From Kuschelorhynchus macadamiae (lineage: Eukaryota > Arthropoda > Insecta > Coleoptera > Curculionidae), in assembly GCA_030620095.1 (NCBI GenBank), contig JAUTXW010001347.1, forward strand, positions 1 through 64,000: DNA of 64,000 nt. Reading direction: 5' to 3'. Below the pieces are notes generated by a model that saw nothing but the letters and a program-made list of their open reading frames with translations, was not told where the DNA came from and searched no databases. Positions 1 through 11,359 of this stretch are shown here, in pieces (position 1 is the stretch's first letter; every line of letters begins with the position of its first letter). A program made the translations under genes and the position numbers.

Positions 1-63
1 AAGTTAATAAACGCTCGAACGTCAGTTAGATTTGTTTTTATATATTAAAGGTATTTAAGCATA

Positions 64-1631
64 CAGGGTCACTCTGGTGTACCAACTGTCATCTTTGATT
101 TTTTTCAATACAACCCCTTATTTTTTTCTGCTGATTTGAATTCTCTATGAAATTCTAGACATTTTGGTACAACATAACCTATCTTGAAAATCAACAGTTA
201 TCGAAATATGTTTATCTAAATAAAACATAAAACACATATCAGGAAATTAAATAAGAAAACTACTTTATTAAATTTTGAAAATGTCCACCATTTACAGCTC
301 TACAATGCCCTAGACGATCGAAAAACTACTTTGCTGCACATTAGTAACTGTACCACATTGAATTAATTAAGAATTTCAATAGTATGTGGCTTATTTTTAT
401 ACACTTCGTTTTTCACATACCCCCAAAGAAAAAGTCTAAGGGGCTTAAGTCCGGCGATCTTGCCGGTCACTCTGTGTCCACGTCGCCCAATCCATCGTCT
501 CGGAAGGTTTCATTTAAATATCTCCTGACATCAGCTGCAAATGGGGTGATGCCCCATCCTGTTGATACCATAACAGTTCACTGGGAAGATCCGGATCGTT
601 TACATTAGGATGTAGGGTAGCTAATGCTGGTATAAGATTCTCTTCCAAAAATTGAAGATACATTTGCCCCGTTAGTGAGGAATCAAAGAAATATGGACCT
701 ATAACTTTATTGCCTACAATACCTGCTCATACATTAACACTTTGACGATACTGTGTATGACTTTCTTTGTACCAGTTAGGATTTTCTTGTGCCCAGTGTC
801 TAAAATTTTGTTTATTTACTTCTCCATTGAGACAAAATGTTGCCTCATCTGTGAAACAAATTCTTTTGACAAATAATGGATCATGATTACACATGTTGGT
901 CATAATTTCGCAAAACTCGTTTCTGCGATCTGAATCATTGTTTATTAATTCTTGAACGAATTTCACTTTACAGGGATAAAAATTTTCTTTTTTCAAAAAT
1001 TTGGAAACTGTTGTTTGATGTATATCATTATCATAGGCTGCGTCAGTAGTTGACGAATGTGGATTATCTTGAAAAGTTAAGAGAACGTCTAGTTTCTTTT
1101 CATCTGAGATCCTAGGGCGACCTTTTCCAAAGCGGTCCGTAACACTACCAGTATCCGTCCATTTCCTTTCTATTTTGCTCACTGCAGACTGAGTAATAGG
1201 TTGCCTATGAGGATATCTGTTGTTAAACAGCTGACAAACTTCTTTTTGTGTCCTAGTCTTATCACCAGTACCAAGCTTTATTAGAATTTCAATTCTTTCT
1301 TTCTCTGTTAAACGCATAGTCAATATTTGAAATCAAAATGGCAGATCGTAAATAAATTATATGACTTGTCAATACAGTGACAGTGACAAAGTCATTTTTC
1401 TTTGGGATTACGCGACAGACATAGGTAGGGTATAAAAATGTCCGATAGGTTATTAAATACACAGGTTTTATTTAGATAAGAATATTTCGATAACAATTGA
1501 TTTTCAGTATAGGTTATGTTATACCAAAAATGTCTAGAATTTCATAGAGAATTCAAATCAGCAGAAAAAAATAAGGTGTTGTATTGAAAAAATCAAAGAT
1601 GACATTTGTACAACTATTGTGAGTGACCCTG
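64..1631 (-). mobile_element. Tc1/mariner-type DNA transposon, dead
   Basis: Long inverted ends match each other (64-190 against 1500-1631), start CAGGGTCACTC and are flanked by TA on both sides, which is the target duplication of this superfamily. The remains of one transposase gene lie inside on the minus strand. It sits in the intron upstream of the first aminopeptidase exon of the window. Confidence 0.85.
390..1323 (-). pseudogene. mariner-like transposase, broken
   Basis: The open part (1323 down to 727, 198 aa) has an N-terminal helix-turn-helix region, an RPRISDEK linker and the first catalytic aspartate in CFTDEATF. Just after SVNV a TGA stands where the family has Trp (VNVWAG). Past it the frame goes on with AGIVGNKVIGPYFF and the second motif QQDGASPH (Asp kept), then a stop and frameshifts. 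The C-terminal SPDL..LD box is no longer readable, though FLWG-like residues remain. It is not functional. The family is an insect relative of DD41D mariners (DDE_3 superfamily); the exact subfamily is not settled. Confidence 0.8.
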
Positions 1632-1752
1632 TATAGTTTAAAATAATTTCTAAATATGCGCAAAAATAAATTTAAATCGACGGGTTCGAGCGTTTTTCTA
1701 TTACCTTTTTAATTTCCAAGATAATGAATTTATTCCTTAATTTATCATAACC

Positions 1753-1755
<3 letters not shown>

Positions 1756-1801
<46 letters not shown>

Positions 1802-1951
1802 TATATATATATATATTTATATATTTATATTCATATATTTATATTTATATATTTATATTTATATTTATATATTTTATATTATATATATATATATATGTAT
1901 ATTTATATATTTATATATATATATTTATATATTTATATATTTATATATATA

Positions 1952-1999
<48 letters not shown>

Positions 2000-2013
2000 T
2001 TATATATATATAT
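1756..2013. repeat. imperfect (TA)n/(TTTA)n microsatellite
   Basis: About 260 bp of TA dinucleotides interrupted by TTTA units. Open frames here translate to Ile-Tyr repeats and are not genes. Confidence 0.95.
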
Positions 2014-2081
2014 GTTGATTTTTACTCCTTCACGGATGGAAAAATACAATGTGTTTTCATTCCGGGTATACATCCGTTCAC

Positions 2082-2266
2082 TACTGTCGTTCTGAAAAGA
2101 ACAGTTTTGCTGACGTTTCGCCAAAATCACATTTGGCATTTTCGAAGCTTTCTTTCTCGCGTCCGAATAGAGACAGTCTCTTCGGCCGCGAGAAAGAAAG
2201 CTTCGAAAATGCCAAATGTGATTTTGGCGAAACGTCAGCAAAACTGTTCTTTTCAGAACGATAGTA

Positions 2267-2271
<5 letters not shown>
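2082..2271. repeat. foldback palindrome with CGAAACG motif
   Basis: Two arms of about 87 bp are near-perfect reverse complements around a short loop near 2170-2182. Each arm holds GACGTTTCGCC/GGCGAAACGTC. The palindrome is flanked by TA arrays. It has no coding potential and looks like a foldback/MITE-type element of unknown class. Confidence 0.85.

Positions 2272-2321
<50 letters not shown>
2269..2321. repeat. (TA)n microsatellite
   Basis: A pure TA run directly after the foldback palindrome. Confidence 0.95.
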
Positions 2322-2325
<4 letters not shown>

Positions 2326-2421
2326 GAAAATATAGCAACGTTGCCATGATAAAAATAATAACAATAACCAACCAACTTAATAATAGTTGGCTTGTTGTAA
2401 CCGTTATAATTTGTTTTACAG

Positions 2422-2608
2422 GTGGTACAGTCCACTGACGAAATAGTACTTAACGCGGTGGACCTGAACCTGGAAAATGTCCAAGTCAAGGGTGACAAAA
2501 TTTTCATCCCTAAAGAAATCCAGTTGTCCCAATCAGAGGAGACCGCCACATTCAAGTTTGATACCCATATTGCACCGGGACTGTACAGTCTAGATATCGT
2601 ATTCAATG
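2422..2608 (+). CDS. Psa: Psa internal exon (N-terminal domain)
   Basis: First aminopeptidase exon in the window. It starts after TTTTACAG and ends before GTAAGAATTTC, in phase 0 and leaving phase 1. It encodes 62 residues from VVQSTDEIVLNAVDL to DIVFN, the beta-sandwich N-terminal domain of M1 peptidases (compare NQIVMNCADIDI in the mammalian enzyme). Together with the following exons it builds a cytosolic zinc aminopeptidase that trims N-terminal residues from peptides. The exons coding for the true N-terminus lie upstream of the window. Confidence 0.93.
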
Positions 2609-2661
2609 GTAAGAATTTCAAATGAAATGTTTTCGTAAGCCCCTGGATTAATAACCGTATG

Positions 2662-3140
2662 CTTTTGTACAGAGTAACTGGGATAATAAAGTTCCGAAAG
2701 TTCCACATTAATAAAAAGAGCACATAGGTAGAAATTTGTAATTTTTGTAATTTCAAAATTAAAGACTTTTTGAGAATACCCCGTAACTTTTTTCTAACCA
2801 AAAAAGTGCAAAACCGCTATATTTCTGTGTACAGAAAAGCTGGGATAATAAAGTCCCGAAAGTTTCATATTAAATATAAGAACTTATAGATGTTCGTAGT
2901 TATTTAATTAAAAAAAAAACAGACTTTTTGAAAATATTCTGTAAATTTTTTTTAAACAAAAAAATGCAAAACCTCTATACTTCTGGCTATAAATTGGGAT
3001 AATAAAGTCCCGGAATTTCCACAATAAATAAAAGAACCCCTAGATATCTTAAATTTTTTTAATTTAAAAAATACTGATTTTGAAAAACTCTGTACATTTT
3101 TCTAAATAAAAAACCGCCAAATACTGCCGGATATATCGAA
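2662..3140. repeat. intronic tandem repeat, ~158-bp unit, about 3 copies
   Basis: The block around GGGATAATAAAGTCCCG recurs at about 2680, 2842 and 2996, and the rest of each unit (GACTTTTTGA, then an A-rich run and GCAAAACC) follows in the same order. Spacings are about 162 and 154 bp. The copies have diverged. No coding potential is seen. Confidence 0.8.
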
Positions 3141-3603
3141 CACACCTTCTAAATGTGATTACTATAAAAGTTCTAGAATAACTATTACAAGAGGTGGAGA
3201 GATTTAAAATTTTTCATTTTTGCATTATATTTTTGCACACCCTGTATTACAACAAAAATTATTTTTATCAAAGACACTGTTGATTAAACAAATAATGGCC
3301 TTTCAGAATCTTTTTAATTTTTAAAAATGGGCTAAGGCGTTCCCAAGATACAGTCTCCTAAAAATGACGAAAAAATTTGCGGTGTCGACAAATTTTTTGA
3401 GCAGTTTATATTGATACGTACTGTTTTTGCGCTGCGCAAAAGTCAAAGTCATGTCAAGTTCCTTTAAATCAGATCCAACGAAGCAGTCATTCCGGAATTA
3501 TATTTGTTTTTTGCTATTTGTTTAATTTTATGTATTCTAAATATTCATTTATATTTTTTGAATCTTTCCACTTTTTACTTCTTCTAAAAAACACCATTTT
3601 TAG

Positions 3604-3712
3604 GGGAAGTTAACGATAAAATGAAGGGTTTGTATCGCAGCAAGTACGTCAACGAAGACGGGCAAGATGCTTATGCACTAGTAACGCAGTTTGAAGCTAC
3701 AGATGCCAGGAG
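3604..3712 (+). CDS. Psa: Psa internal exon (KGLYRSKY / TQFEATDARR)
   Basis: Bounded by TTTTTAG and GTAAGTAAAA. It completes Gly from the previous exon and encodes EVNDKMKGLYRSKY and then TQFEATDARR, both hallmark strings of the N-terminal domain of puromycin-sensitive aminopeptidase; the Gln-Phe-Glu segment lies near the substrate-binding end of the active site in M1 enzymes. It leaves phase 2, and the split Arg codon is completed 6.6 kb downstream. The intron after it is filled with LINE and mariner insertions. Confidence 0.95.
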
Positions 3713-3839
3713 GTAAGTAAAAAAATTAAATTATTCGCTTTTTAAAAATTCCTCCTATTCGAATGAATCGAATAATTTGAAAAATGATGATTTATATCAT
3801 ATCCCTTTCTCATGCAGACAATGTTCAATTATTATTATT

Positions 3840-5430
3840 ATCGAAATTGACAACCAGTTTCTCAACAAATGTTGGTTTCTATTAGTTCTATGTGTGATCC
3901 TATAAGAATTTTCTCACTATGTGGTAAGTACTGAGCAGGACTGCCTTCTGGATGTCGATGAAGGTGTTAGTGTGCAGTCCGGTGATTTTCGGGTTCTGTT
4001 GTAGTGTTTTTGGAACTAGCCCACTTGATACGGTGATCGGTATCACATGAATCTTATTCAGTTGCTACATCTGCTGTATCTCGATGGCTAGCCCCACATA
4101 CTGTCTTTGTTGCCTTATTTAACAGTACCACATCACGCCGATTATTCGTCATCCGTCTGTCGGTGATAATTGCCCGGTCGTAATACAGTTTGAAGGCATT
4201 ATTTTCAAGCACTGAACTTGGTATTTATAATAGAGCACAAAGATGTCCAGGAGCCCGTATTTATTGAAAAGATTCTGGTGTATGATGTTACACACCTGGT
4301 TATATCGCTGGAGTTTGTCCGTGTTTGCTAGGTAAGTGCAGCCAGATGTTATATGTTGTATATAGTTTCTGATCTCTCGCTACATTTTCGACACTTATCG
4401 GATTCAACGGACCGGTCTTTGATGATGAATTTCTTGTAATTTCGTGTGTTAATAACTTGGTCTTGTATTGCCATGACAAATCCTTCTGTCTCTGGGAGTA
4501 GTTGTTCATTCTTTAGCCACCTGTTGGATGCTTCCTTATCTATGTGTGTCTGATTCAAGTCATTGTTATATCGGCCCTGCAGTGCCATTTGAGCCCACTG
4601 TTCTTGTTTGTCGGGGTCTGAAAGTGACTCTAGGATGATGTTGTCACTTGCGAGATTGCGTGGAATGTAGTGTGTTGTCACTTAGGGTTACTATGCGGTG
4701 GAGGCTTAATTGTTGGGAGGGATCTTTCAACCTTCCCTTCGTGGTAAGGTCATTCGGGGAGTTGATGATCTTGGGTGGTGTGACTTGGACTTGGTCATCA
4801 TTAGGCGAGTAGTTCGTTGTAGTCCTTCTAGCTCCGTGTTAGTCCATTTCAAGATTCTGAAACTGTAGGTCAGCACGGCCACAGCAGAGGTAATTGCTGT
4901 AATAAGATTTCTGGCGTTCGGTTCTGTCTTCAGAAGAGCTCGCACTCTTTGAACGTACTAATCTTTCAGCTTGGTCTTTTTTTGCTTATCGTGGAGCAGT
5001 CTAGCTTGTTGAAATCGTAGGTATTTGTAGGTCTCTCCGTGGTTCATCGCTAGAACTATTTCTTCATTGGGTAGGGCTACATTACCATTAATTTCTTTGC
5101 CTTTTTTGATGTTTAAGGCTTTACATTTTTCCATTCCAAATTCCATATGGATGTCACGCCAATAACCTTTTTTAGTTGGTTTTGGTTTGCACCATAGAGC
5201 TTAATTTCATCCATGTACAGAAGGTGGGATATGGTTCGGAAATTGTCTCTATGGGCTTTGATGTTGAAGCCATGTCCTGTATTGTTGAGCAACGTGGAGA
5301 GGGGATTCATCGCTAAGAAGAACCAAAGTGGACTTAACGAGTCTCCTTGGTAAATTCCCCTATTGATGTGTATCTCATCGGTATCCTCAGGTTCGTTCTC
5401 CACTGATGTTCGATAGTTGCCAGGAAATTA
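3840..5430 (-). pseudogene. non-LTR retrotransposon fragment (reverse transcriptase and C-terminus)
   Basis: Read on the minus strand, frames from 5403 to 3880 give IYQGDSLSPLWFFLAMNPLS and then LLYMDEIKLYG (the YxDD box, with its second Asp changed to Glu), followed by a thumb region and a C-terminal Cys/His knuckle (CRKC..SETIYNITSGC). The frames are split by stops and frameshifts. The knuckle resembles R2/R4-like LINEs, but clade assignment is tentative. There is no endonuclease and no intact 3' tail. Confidence 0.75.
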
Positions 5431-5958
5431 ATGGGGTGAATATTGTATATTATTTATAGTCTATATCGAATCAACTGGACTAAAAAAATAAGCTGCTTGC
5501 AGAAACAATCTTAGTCCAGAACTCGCGGAAAGATCAGCACGATCAGTACGAGGAAATGCAAAGGAACACATTAATATTTCGTTAATTTTCGTAATTTCAC
5601 AGAAATTATTATGGTTCAGATAGAAAAGTCGGAGAACTCTTATTGGAGCGTAAGTCTATATTGTCCCCCATATTTTTACACTACCGAGTCCACCAGTGGC
5701 GTATATAAGGAGGCGGCTAGGGAGTTAACCCCCTCTCCCCTAGAGCCACTTTTATTTAACCCAAAATGATAGAAATAGTCTAAAGTAAGTTTTTTTTTCG
5801 GCCAGAGCCAGCTTTATAATAAAAATATAGTATAGATCTTTTTTTGGTTTATATTATTTACGCTTAATTAGGTAAAAACAAAAATTGAGGATTTTTTTTT
5901 GAAAGTTTTCATCGTCTCAAAACCCCACCCAGAAGCAATTTCTATATAGAGCACTGGA

Positions 5959-5961
<3 letters not shown>
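5431..5961. other. intron sequence without recognised gene
   Basis: It contains one copy of a GTGGCGTATATAAGG-type motif (about 5695-5715), which recurs inverted near 47270-47285. Nothing coding was seen. Confidence 0.5.

Positions 5962-5999
<38 letters not shown>
5962..5999. repeat. (TA)n microsatellite
   Basis: A TA run that abuts the left end of the 6000-8763 transposon. Confidence 0.9.
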
Positions 6000-6002
<3 letters not shown>

Positions 6003-6700
6003 GGTTATTCACGCAACCCGTTCATTAAAAGTTTCTGATGATGCCATTTAAATCAAAATTTCAAATTTTGGGATTTTCAACTTCCAGTCACTTCCGCTTT
6101 AACCGGAAGTTGGTATCAACTTGCTTATTTTAAATGGAACACCCTGTATTTTATGATACTTTTGGATTCTACGGAGAATTTTAATGCTATTTTATGTAGC
6201 ATGTCCTATACCTAGGTTCAATCGTTCTTAAGATATTTGACCTTGAACCAAAAAAGAGCCTTCGGGGTACCAAATTTTAAATTCTCATATTTTTGTAAGT
6301 TTTGAAGATATAATCTTCAGATTTTGCAGACGATCGGTAAATAATCTTAGGTTTCTATTTTTTTTATTGAATTTGTTTATTTTTATACAGGGTGTCCTAA
6401 ATTCAGCGGCAAACATTCACATTTTCAAAGCCGCTAAAGTCCGTTTTTTTAAATGGGACACCCTATAACTTTATGCACTATCAAATGTAGAATTTAATTT
6501 TCTATAGAACTGTATTAAGGTTCCCTATACCTATTTTTAACCATTTTCGAAATAATCAGGTTTTTATTAAACTATCATATGTATTTGCTAAATGCTTACA
6601 CCTTCCCGTAGTAAGCCATAGAAAAACAATTGTTGTGCTTTTCTGTTCAACATGACAGCTGATTTGAAACTTTTAAATTAAACTAAAATAACACTCAAAA

Positions 6701-6874
6701 GCTGATATTTTCAGTTTATTTTATATTCGCGGAGAATGTTATAAAATATTGGAGAGAACGTGCCATGTTTTTAATGAAAAACATCCTCATTTATCGCCAA
6801 TGAACAAGAGAAAATTGAAGAGGATTGAAACGAAATTTTTTGGTTTCGGAAAAGTTAAAGTTATAAAAAATGTA
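6701..6874 (+). pseudogene. inverted copy of the transposase 5' coding part
   Basis: Read on + it gives ADIFSLFYIRGECYKILE and continues to GFGKVKVIKNV, matching the N-terminal part of the minus-strand transposase at about 7806-7980 (ADILNLFYIHGECYKILE to RFGKVKVTKNV). The DNA is visibly similar, roughly 80-85 percent by eye. It has one frame, but no start of its own is evident and it stops soon after. It lies just inside the left terminal repeat. Confidence 0.8.
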
Positions 6875-6951
6875 ATAAATTGTTTACATTATTTTTAACC
6901 ATATCTACTATGTTCGAGACTGTTCTAAACTTGTTTTAGTGAACTTAAAAA

Positions 6952-8051
6952 TTATAGCAATCTAACAATCAACAATAAATAAATAAAATAATAAAATTGA
7001 ATTATAACAAATGTTCTATATGCTGTCCGTTCATTTGAAGACACATCAATTCTTCTTTGTACAGTTGCTGTGGCCCGTTGAATTTGTCCGTTTTCTAATT
7101 CGGCAAAAGCTGTTCGTATCCTGTCCAGTACATCTTGTTGGTTATTTACTGGGGAAGCATAGACTTTACCTTTGATAAATCCCCATAAATAAAAGTCTAG
7201 GGGTGTGTCCAACGATCTTTAAAAATTCGAGATAATTGGAGATAAACTGCAGTGGAATTATGTGTGCTGGTGCCCCATCTAATTGATACCAACAATTTTG
7301 CAGCTCACCAATAGGAATTTCTTCTATAAATTCAGAAACCGTCCCTCGTAGAATTTCCAAATACTTATCACTGTTTAAATTGTCTTCATAAATTCAGTAT
7401 ATATACCGAAAACATAGAAGCTAAACCTCTCTTGAGAACGCGTTTCGCGTAAAGCGTGCGGAATTTCTGCTGCCCAGAAATGTTCGTTTCTTCTATTTGT
7501 TATTCCTTCTCTAGAAAATTTCGCTTCATCGGTCCAAAATATTTTTGAAAGGAATTGAGGGTACTCTTGAATTTTCAAAAACATGAATTCGTAAAATTCT
7601 ACTCGTCGGACGTCATCACCAGGTCTCAAGGCTTGCACGTTTGGAAGGAATAAGGGTGCATATGATGTTCGCTCAAGACTCTTTGGACAGATGAAGAAGA
7701 AATTCCCAAATCGTTTTCTGCAGACGGTATTGAACTTTGCGGGCTTGCGTGGAAATAAGCTAATGTGTTTATTATGTTATCATCGGCATTTGTCACTGGT
7801 TTCGGAACATTTTTTGTAACTTTAACCTTGCCAAAACGCAAAAAGTTCGTTTCAATCCTCTTGAATTTAGACTTGTTGATTGGCGGCAAATCAGGGTGGC
7901 GTTCATTAAACATATGACACGTTCTCTCCAAAATTTTATAACATTCTCCATGAATATAAAATAGATTGAGAATATCAGCGTTTCTTCCATTTCGATTTAG
8001 AAGATTTAGTTTATCACTGACAGCTTTCGATAAATAACGCATACTAATCAT
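6952..8051 (-). pseudogene. mariner-like transposase, frameshifted
   Basis: Four overlapping frames read from 8051 down: the helix-turn-helix head (7626-8051, HMFNERHPDLPPINKSKF), the first catalytic Asp in IFWTDEAKFS (7375-7638), the second in WYQLDGAPAH (7166-7360), and the tail with PLDFYLWGFIKG (6952-7212). About 80 bp around the WPPRSPDL box are lost or scrambled near 7212. It is related to the DD41D group. A small perfect palindrome lies just upstream of its start. Confidence 0.8.
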
Positions 8052-8086
8052 CTGTCATATTGGATCAATATCCAATATGACAGATC
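8050..8086. repeat. short perfect palindrome upstream of transposase start
   Basis: TCTGTCATATTGGAT and its reverse complement ATCCAATATGACAGA lie back to back between the transposase ATG and the right terminal repeat. It could form a hairpin in DNA or in the 5' leader. Confidence 0.75.
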
Positions 8087-8763
8087 CAATTCTCAATTGT
8101 TTTTCCATGGCTCACCATTGGAACATGTAAACATTTAAGCAAATACATACGATATTTTTATAAAACCCAATTATTTCGAAAATGGTTACGAATAGGTATA
8201 GGGAACCTTAATACAGTTCGATAGAAAATGAAATTCTACATTTGATAGTGCATAAAGTTATAGGATGTCCCATTTAAAAAAACGGACTTTAGCGGCTTTG
8301 AAAATGTGAATGTTTGCCGCTGAATTTAGGACACCCTGTATAAAAATGGACAAATTCAATAAACAAAATAGAAACCTAAGATTATTTACCGATCGTCTGC
8401 AAAATATGAAGATTATATCTTCAAAACTTACAAAAATATGAGATTTTAAAATTTGGTACCCCGAAGGCTCATCTTCGGTTCAAGGTCAAATATCTTAAGA
8501 ACGCTTAAACCTAAGTATAGGCCATGCTACATATAATAGCATTAAAATTCTCCGTAGAATCCAAAAATATCATAAAATACAGGATGTTCCATTTAAATTA
8601 AGCAAGTTGATACCAACTTCCGGTTAAACCGGAAGTGACAGGAAGTTGAAAATATTTCAAAAAAGAAGTACCCCTTGACCTTACCTTAAACCCAGAATTT
8701 GAAATTTTCATCTAAATGGCATCATCAAAAACTTTTAATGAACGGGTTGCGTCAATAACCCTG

Positions 8764-8767
8764 TATG

Positions 8768-8820
<53 letters not shown>
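8764..8820. repeat. (TA)n microsatellite
   Basis: A TA array with one TG interruption. It touches the right end of the previous transposon and the left side of the next one. Confidence 0.92.
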
Positions 8821-8821
<1 letters not shown>

Positions 8822-10104
8822 GTATAGGTAAATAAGGGGGAGAGTTTTCGGATATTTTTCACTTTTCGGTCACTTCCGGTTTCACGGGAAATTACTCAAG
8901 TTTCGATTTTTTAAATGGAACACTCTGTATATTTGTACATTTTTGGATTCCTGAGAAAATTTTGAATCAGAATGTGACATTTTAAAAACTTTTTACGCCT
9001 ACTTGATTTTATATAGCCATTTTTAAAATTGCATCAATCTAGGTGGCCATGACCGGATGCACCATAATACAAGACAAACCGATTATTTCTCCACCATAAA
9101 ATTTAAAAGTGATTTTGGCAAACAATGTTTATTACACAGTGGGGTTAATTATTACAATAATCTACCAACACGATTAAAAAATATTAACAAAATTGATACT
9201 TTTAAAAAACACTTAAAGAAATATTTTTTGAGGAATTAATATCTTCACGTATGGTATATTTTTTTAATGTTTGCAGTTTTTAATTTATTTGTAATTAATA
9301 ATAATGTTTATACGTTTATGTGTTTTATATTAGTTATTAATTAGTTCCCTGTATTATTTACAGTTTTTAATTTATTCAGAATTTATCATGATGTGTATAC
9401 ATTTTTATATTTTTCTATTGTTAATTATAATTGATAATGAATAAATGATTGAATAAAAAAAATACGGTAGCCCGCCCGTTCACCGGATCTCACTGTTCTC
9501 AATTTTTTTATTTGGGGATATGTTATATGTCTATGTAACAGCCCCAGCTGTTACATAGATAAAAGTAAATAATTGATTATCGAGTATTTTTCTTAGTAAT
9601 ATTTAATTTTTGAGCTTATTTTTAATCCAATCGCAAAAAAGTTAATAACGTTAGATTCGCAGAAAAATCCTCATTTTAAAAAGTGCTTGTCTAAAAAGGG
9701 TCGCCATTTGAAAAAAAAATAGACACAAAAATTTGATTTTAACAACTTCTCTTGTTCCTAGCTATCAGACTAATCACTAAAACTTAGCGATTGTATTATT
9801 CTGTCGTCATTTCAGGTCCTTAGATTAATTTGCGTCCGGTCATGGCCACCTAGATGCCATTTTAAAAATGGCTATTAAAAATCAAGTAGGTAGAAAGTTT
9901 TTAAAATGTCACATTCTGATTCAGAATTGTCTCAGGAATCAAAAAATGTAAAAATATACAGAGTGTTCCATTTAAAAATCGAAAAAGTGAAATATATGCG
10001 AAAACTCTCTTTATGTACCGTTTACCTATACGAAATTTCGTCTTGATACATCAAATACTCTAAAAGTTATCGTCTGGCTAATAAATTCGTTGACACCCAG
10101 TATA
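8821..10104. mobile_element. non-autonomous transposon with ~240-bp inverted arms, split by a LINE tail
   Basis: Arms 8821-9056 and about 9830-10060 are reverse complements, both ending internally in AGGTGGCCATGACCGGA. The right side ends GACACCC near a TA; the left terminus merges into the TA array. The centre carries a LINE 3' fragment instead of a transposase. The arms share the TTTAAATGGAACACTCTGTA and TTTTTGGATTCC module seen in other elements of this window. Confidence 0.75.
9050..9465 (+). pseudogene. LINE 3' end (reverse transcriptase C-terminus and tail)
   Basis: The 60-aa frame at 9057-9239 begins MHHNTRQTDYFS and holds NYYNNLPTRLKNIN and FKKHLKKYF, the usual last residues of jockey/CR1-like reverse transcriptases. 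It ends in an A-rich tail (about 9450-9462). The same family tail occurs at 61.9-62.5 kb. It is a 5'-truncated insertion inside the inverted-arm element. Confidence 0.75.
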
Positions 10105-10345
10105 ACAATATTTTTGTTTATTATAAAAGTGTTCTTCAACTTCAAGGTATCAACCTCACGTGACTAATACTTTTCTTTCTTCATATCTTATTAGGGCTGC
10201 TGTAATCATGACAAATTTAGAATTTATCTGAAAAGTTTTGGGGGTTCTTTTCACACCTATCAAATTATTTCTAAATGTTTGTTTCTGAACTCATTGATTG
10301 AATTATTGTTTGGATCAGGGCTAATGTGTCTTCTTTTTTTTATAG
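10105..10345. other. intron remainder before the CFPCWDEP exon
   Basis: No gene or clear repeat is seen. It ends in the polypyrimidine tract and acceptor. Confidence 0.4.
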
Positions 10346-10596
10346 ATGTTTCCCTTGTTGGGACGAACCAGCTCTAAAAGCCACGTTCGACATTAGTCTG
10401 GTTGTGCCCAAAAATCGGGTAGCTCTATCCAACATGCCCGTCAAGAAACAAGAACAAACGTCCGACGTCGTCAAGTACGTTTTCGAAAAAACGCCCGTAA
10501 TGTCGACGTACCTTGTGGCTGTCGTGATCGGCGAATACGACTATGTCGAGGATAAGTCCAGCGACGGAGTGTTGGTTCGAGTTTATACACCAAAAG
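10346..10596 (+). CDS. Psa: Psa internal exon (CFPCWDEP)
   Basis: Acceptor TTTTTATAG, donor GTATCCAG. The first base completes Arg, followed by CFPCWDEPALKATFDISL, VVPKNRVALSNMP, TPVMSTYLVAVVIGEYDYVE and VLVRVYTPK. These match the end of the N-terminal domain of puromycin-sensitive aminopeptidases (FPCWDEP, MSTYLVA, GEYDFVE). Its length, 251 bp, keeps frame with both neighbours, and it leaves phase 1. Apart from Cys in place of the usual Ala/Ser before FPCWDEP the sequence is ordinary for the family. Confidence 0.96.
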
Positions 10597-10659
10597 GTAT
10601 CCAGAAGATTTTTTATGTTTATATTACTAGTAAACTATTTAATCGACATTGAGACAAAT

Positions 10660-10792
10660 TTATTAACATTTAATGGGTTAAGTTGTCTTCTCTGAGATTC
10701 GAACCCAACACCTCAGTTTCTAAGTGAACGCTTTGATCAATAAGTCACGAAAACCACGATCTCAACAGTCAAATACGACAATTTAACTAGGT
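10660..10792 (-). repeat. tRNA-derived SINE, copy 1
   Basis: On the minus strand a B-box GGGTTCGAATC (10696-10706) lies about 40 bases after an A-box-like stretch (10735-10752). The 5' border TAAATTGTCGTA, the tRNA-like part and the start of the body match a second copy at about 45990-46125. It has no tRNA acceptor stem or complete cloverleaf, so it is a SINE and not a tRNA gene. Confidence 0.7.
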
Positions 10793-11018
10793 AAACGAAA
10801 ACACTTGTTTTAAATTTTCACTTAACTTATTTTTTGAAAAAGTGAGACACATGACAATTGTTTCTCCAACATTGTGGCTTCATCAGATCTAAGATCTTAA
10901 ATAAAAGTGTAACCAAAATTGGTGGTATTAAAACACCTGAACCCGTTTTGTGGATTTTATACAGGTAAAATATTCTGGATTTTTCGTTATAACCCATTGA
11001 AAATTTAACAAGTAATGT

Positions 11019-11195
11019 GCGGGACACGAAAGAAAACGGGGCGGAGTCAATCGGTTTAGGAAGGTCGGCCAAGAAATCTCTTTAAACCAGTGGTGTCCCG
11101 TCGTTCTTTAAATAATATGGCACTCCTTTTTGACTATACGCACTTCAGATAATTAAAAAATGTATTTGTCTGTTTTCTTTCGTGTACCGCACTTC
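11019..11195. mobile_element. small MITE with ~21-bp inverted ends
   Basis: GTGCGGGACACGAAAGAAAAC on the left is mirrored by GTTTTCTTTCGTGTACCGCAC on the right, with one mismatch. It is about 175 bp and non-coding. The same end motif appears alone near 18610-18632 (GGTTTTCTTTCGTGTCCCGC). Confidence 0.75.
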
Positions 11196-11359
11196 TATAT
11201 CTCTTTTGTGCTGCAAAAACGGCGAACTTTCGAACTTTAAAATGATTTAATTTTGATTTTTCTTGATTTCTGTCATTAACGGTTCCCGGGCTACGTCCAC
11301 TATTATTGGACTACCCAGTATAGTGATACACGATTTACAAGTCCAGATTTTACAAGGGC

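Larger units (their letters stand above)
6000..8763 (-). mobile_element. mariner-like transposon with ~640-bp inverted ends
   Basis: The outer ends CAGGGTTATTCACGCAACCC and their reverse complement are flanked by TA-rich DNA. The arms match from 6000 to about 6640 and from about 8100 to 8763. Inside each arm sits a second end-like motif (CAGGGTGTCC at 6388, GGACACCCTG ending 8338), again next to TA. Between the arms is a dead transposase (minus) plus an inverted copy of its head (plus, 6701-6874). Confidence 0.85.

Noticed and set aside
384..608. Plus-strand ORF of 74 aa
   Set aside because: Antisense shadow of the dead transposase at 390-1323.
2662..3140. CRISPR-like array
   Set aside because: The repeats are diverged 158-bp units without spacers, in an animal intron.
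10690..10760. tRNA gene on the minus strand
   Set aside because: Only A- and B-box-like parts; no acceptor stem or cloverleaf, and the border sequence matches a second copy, so it is a SINE.
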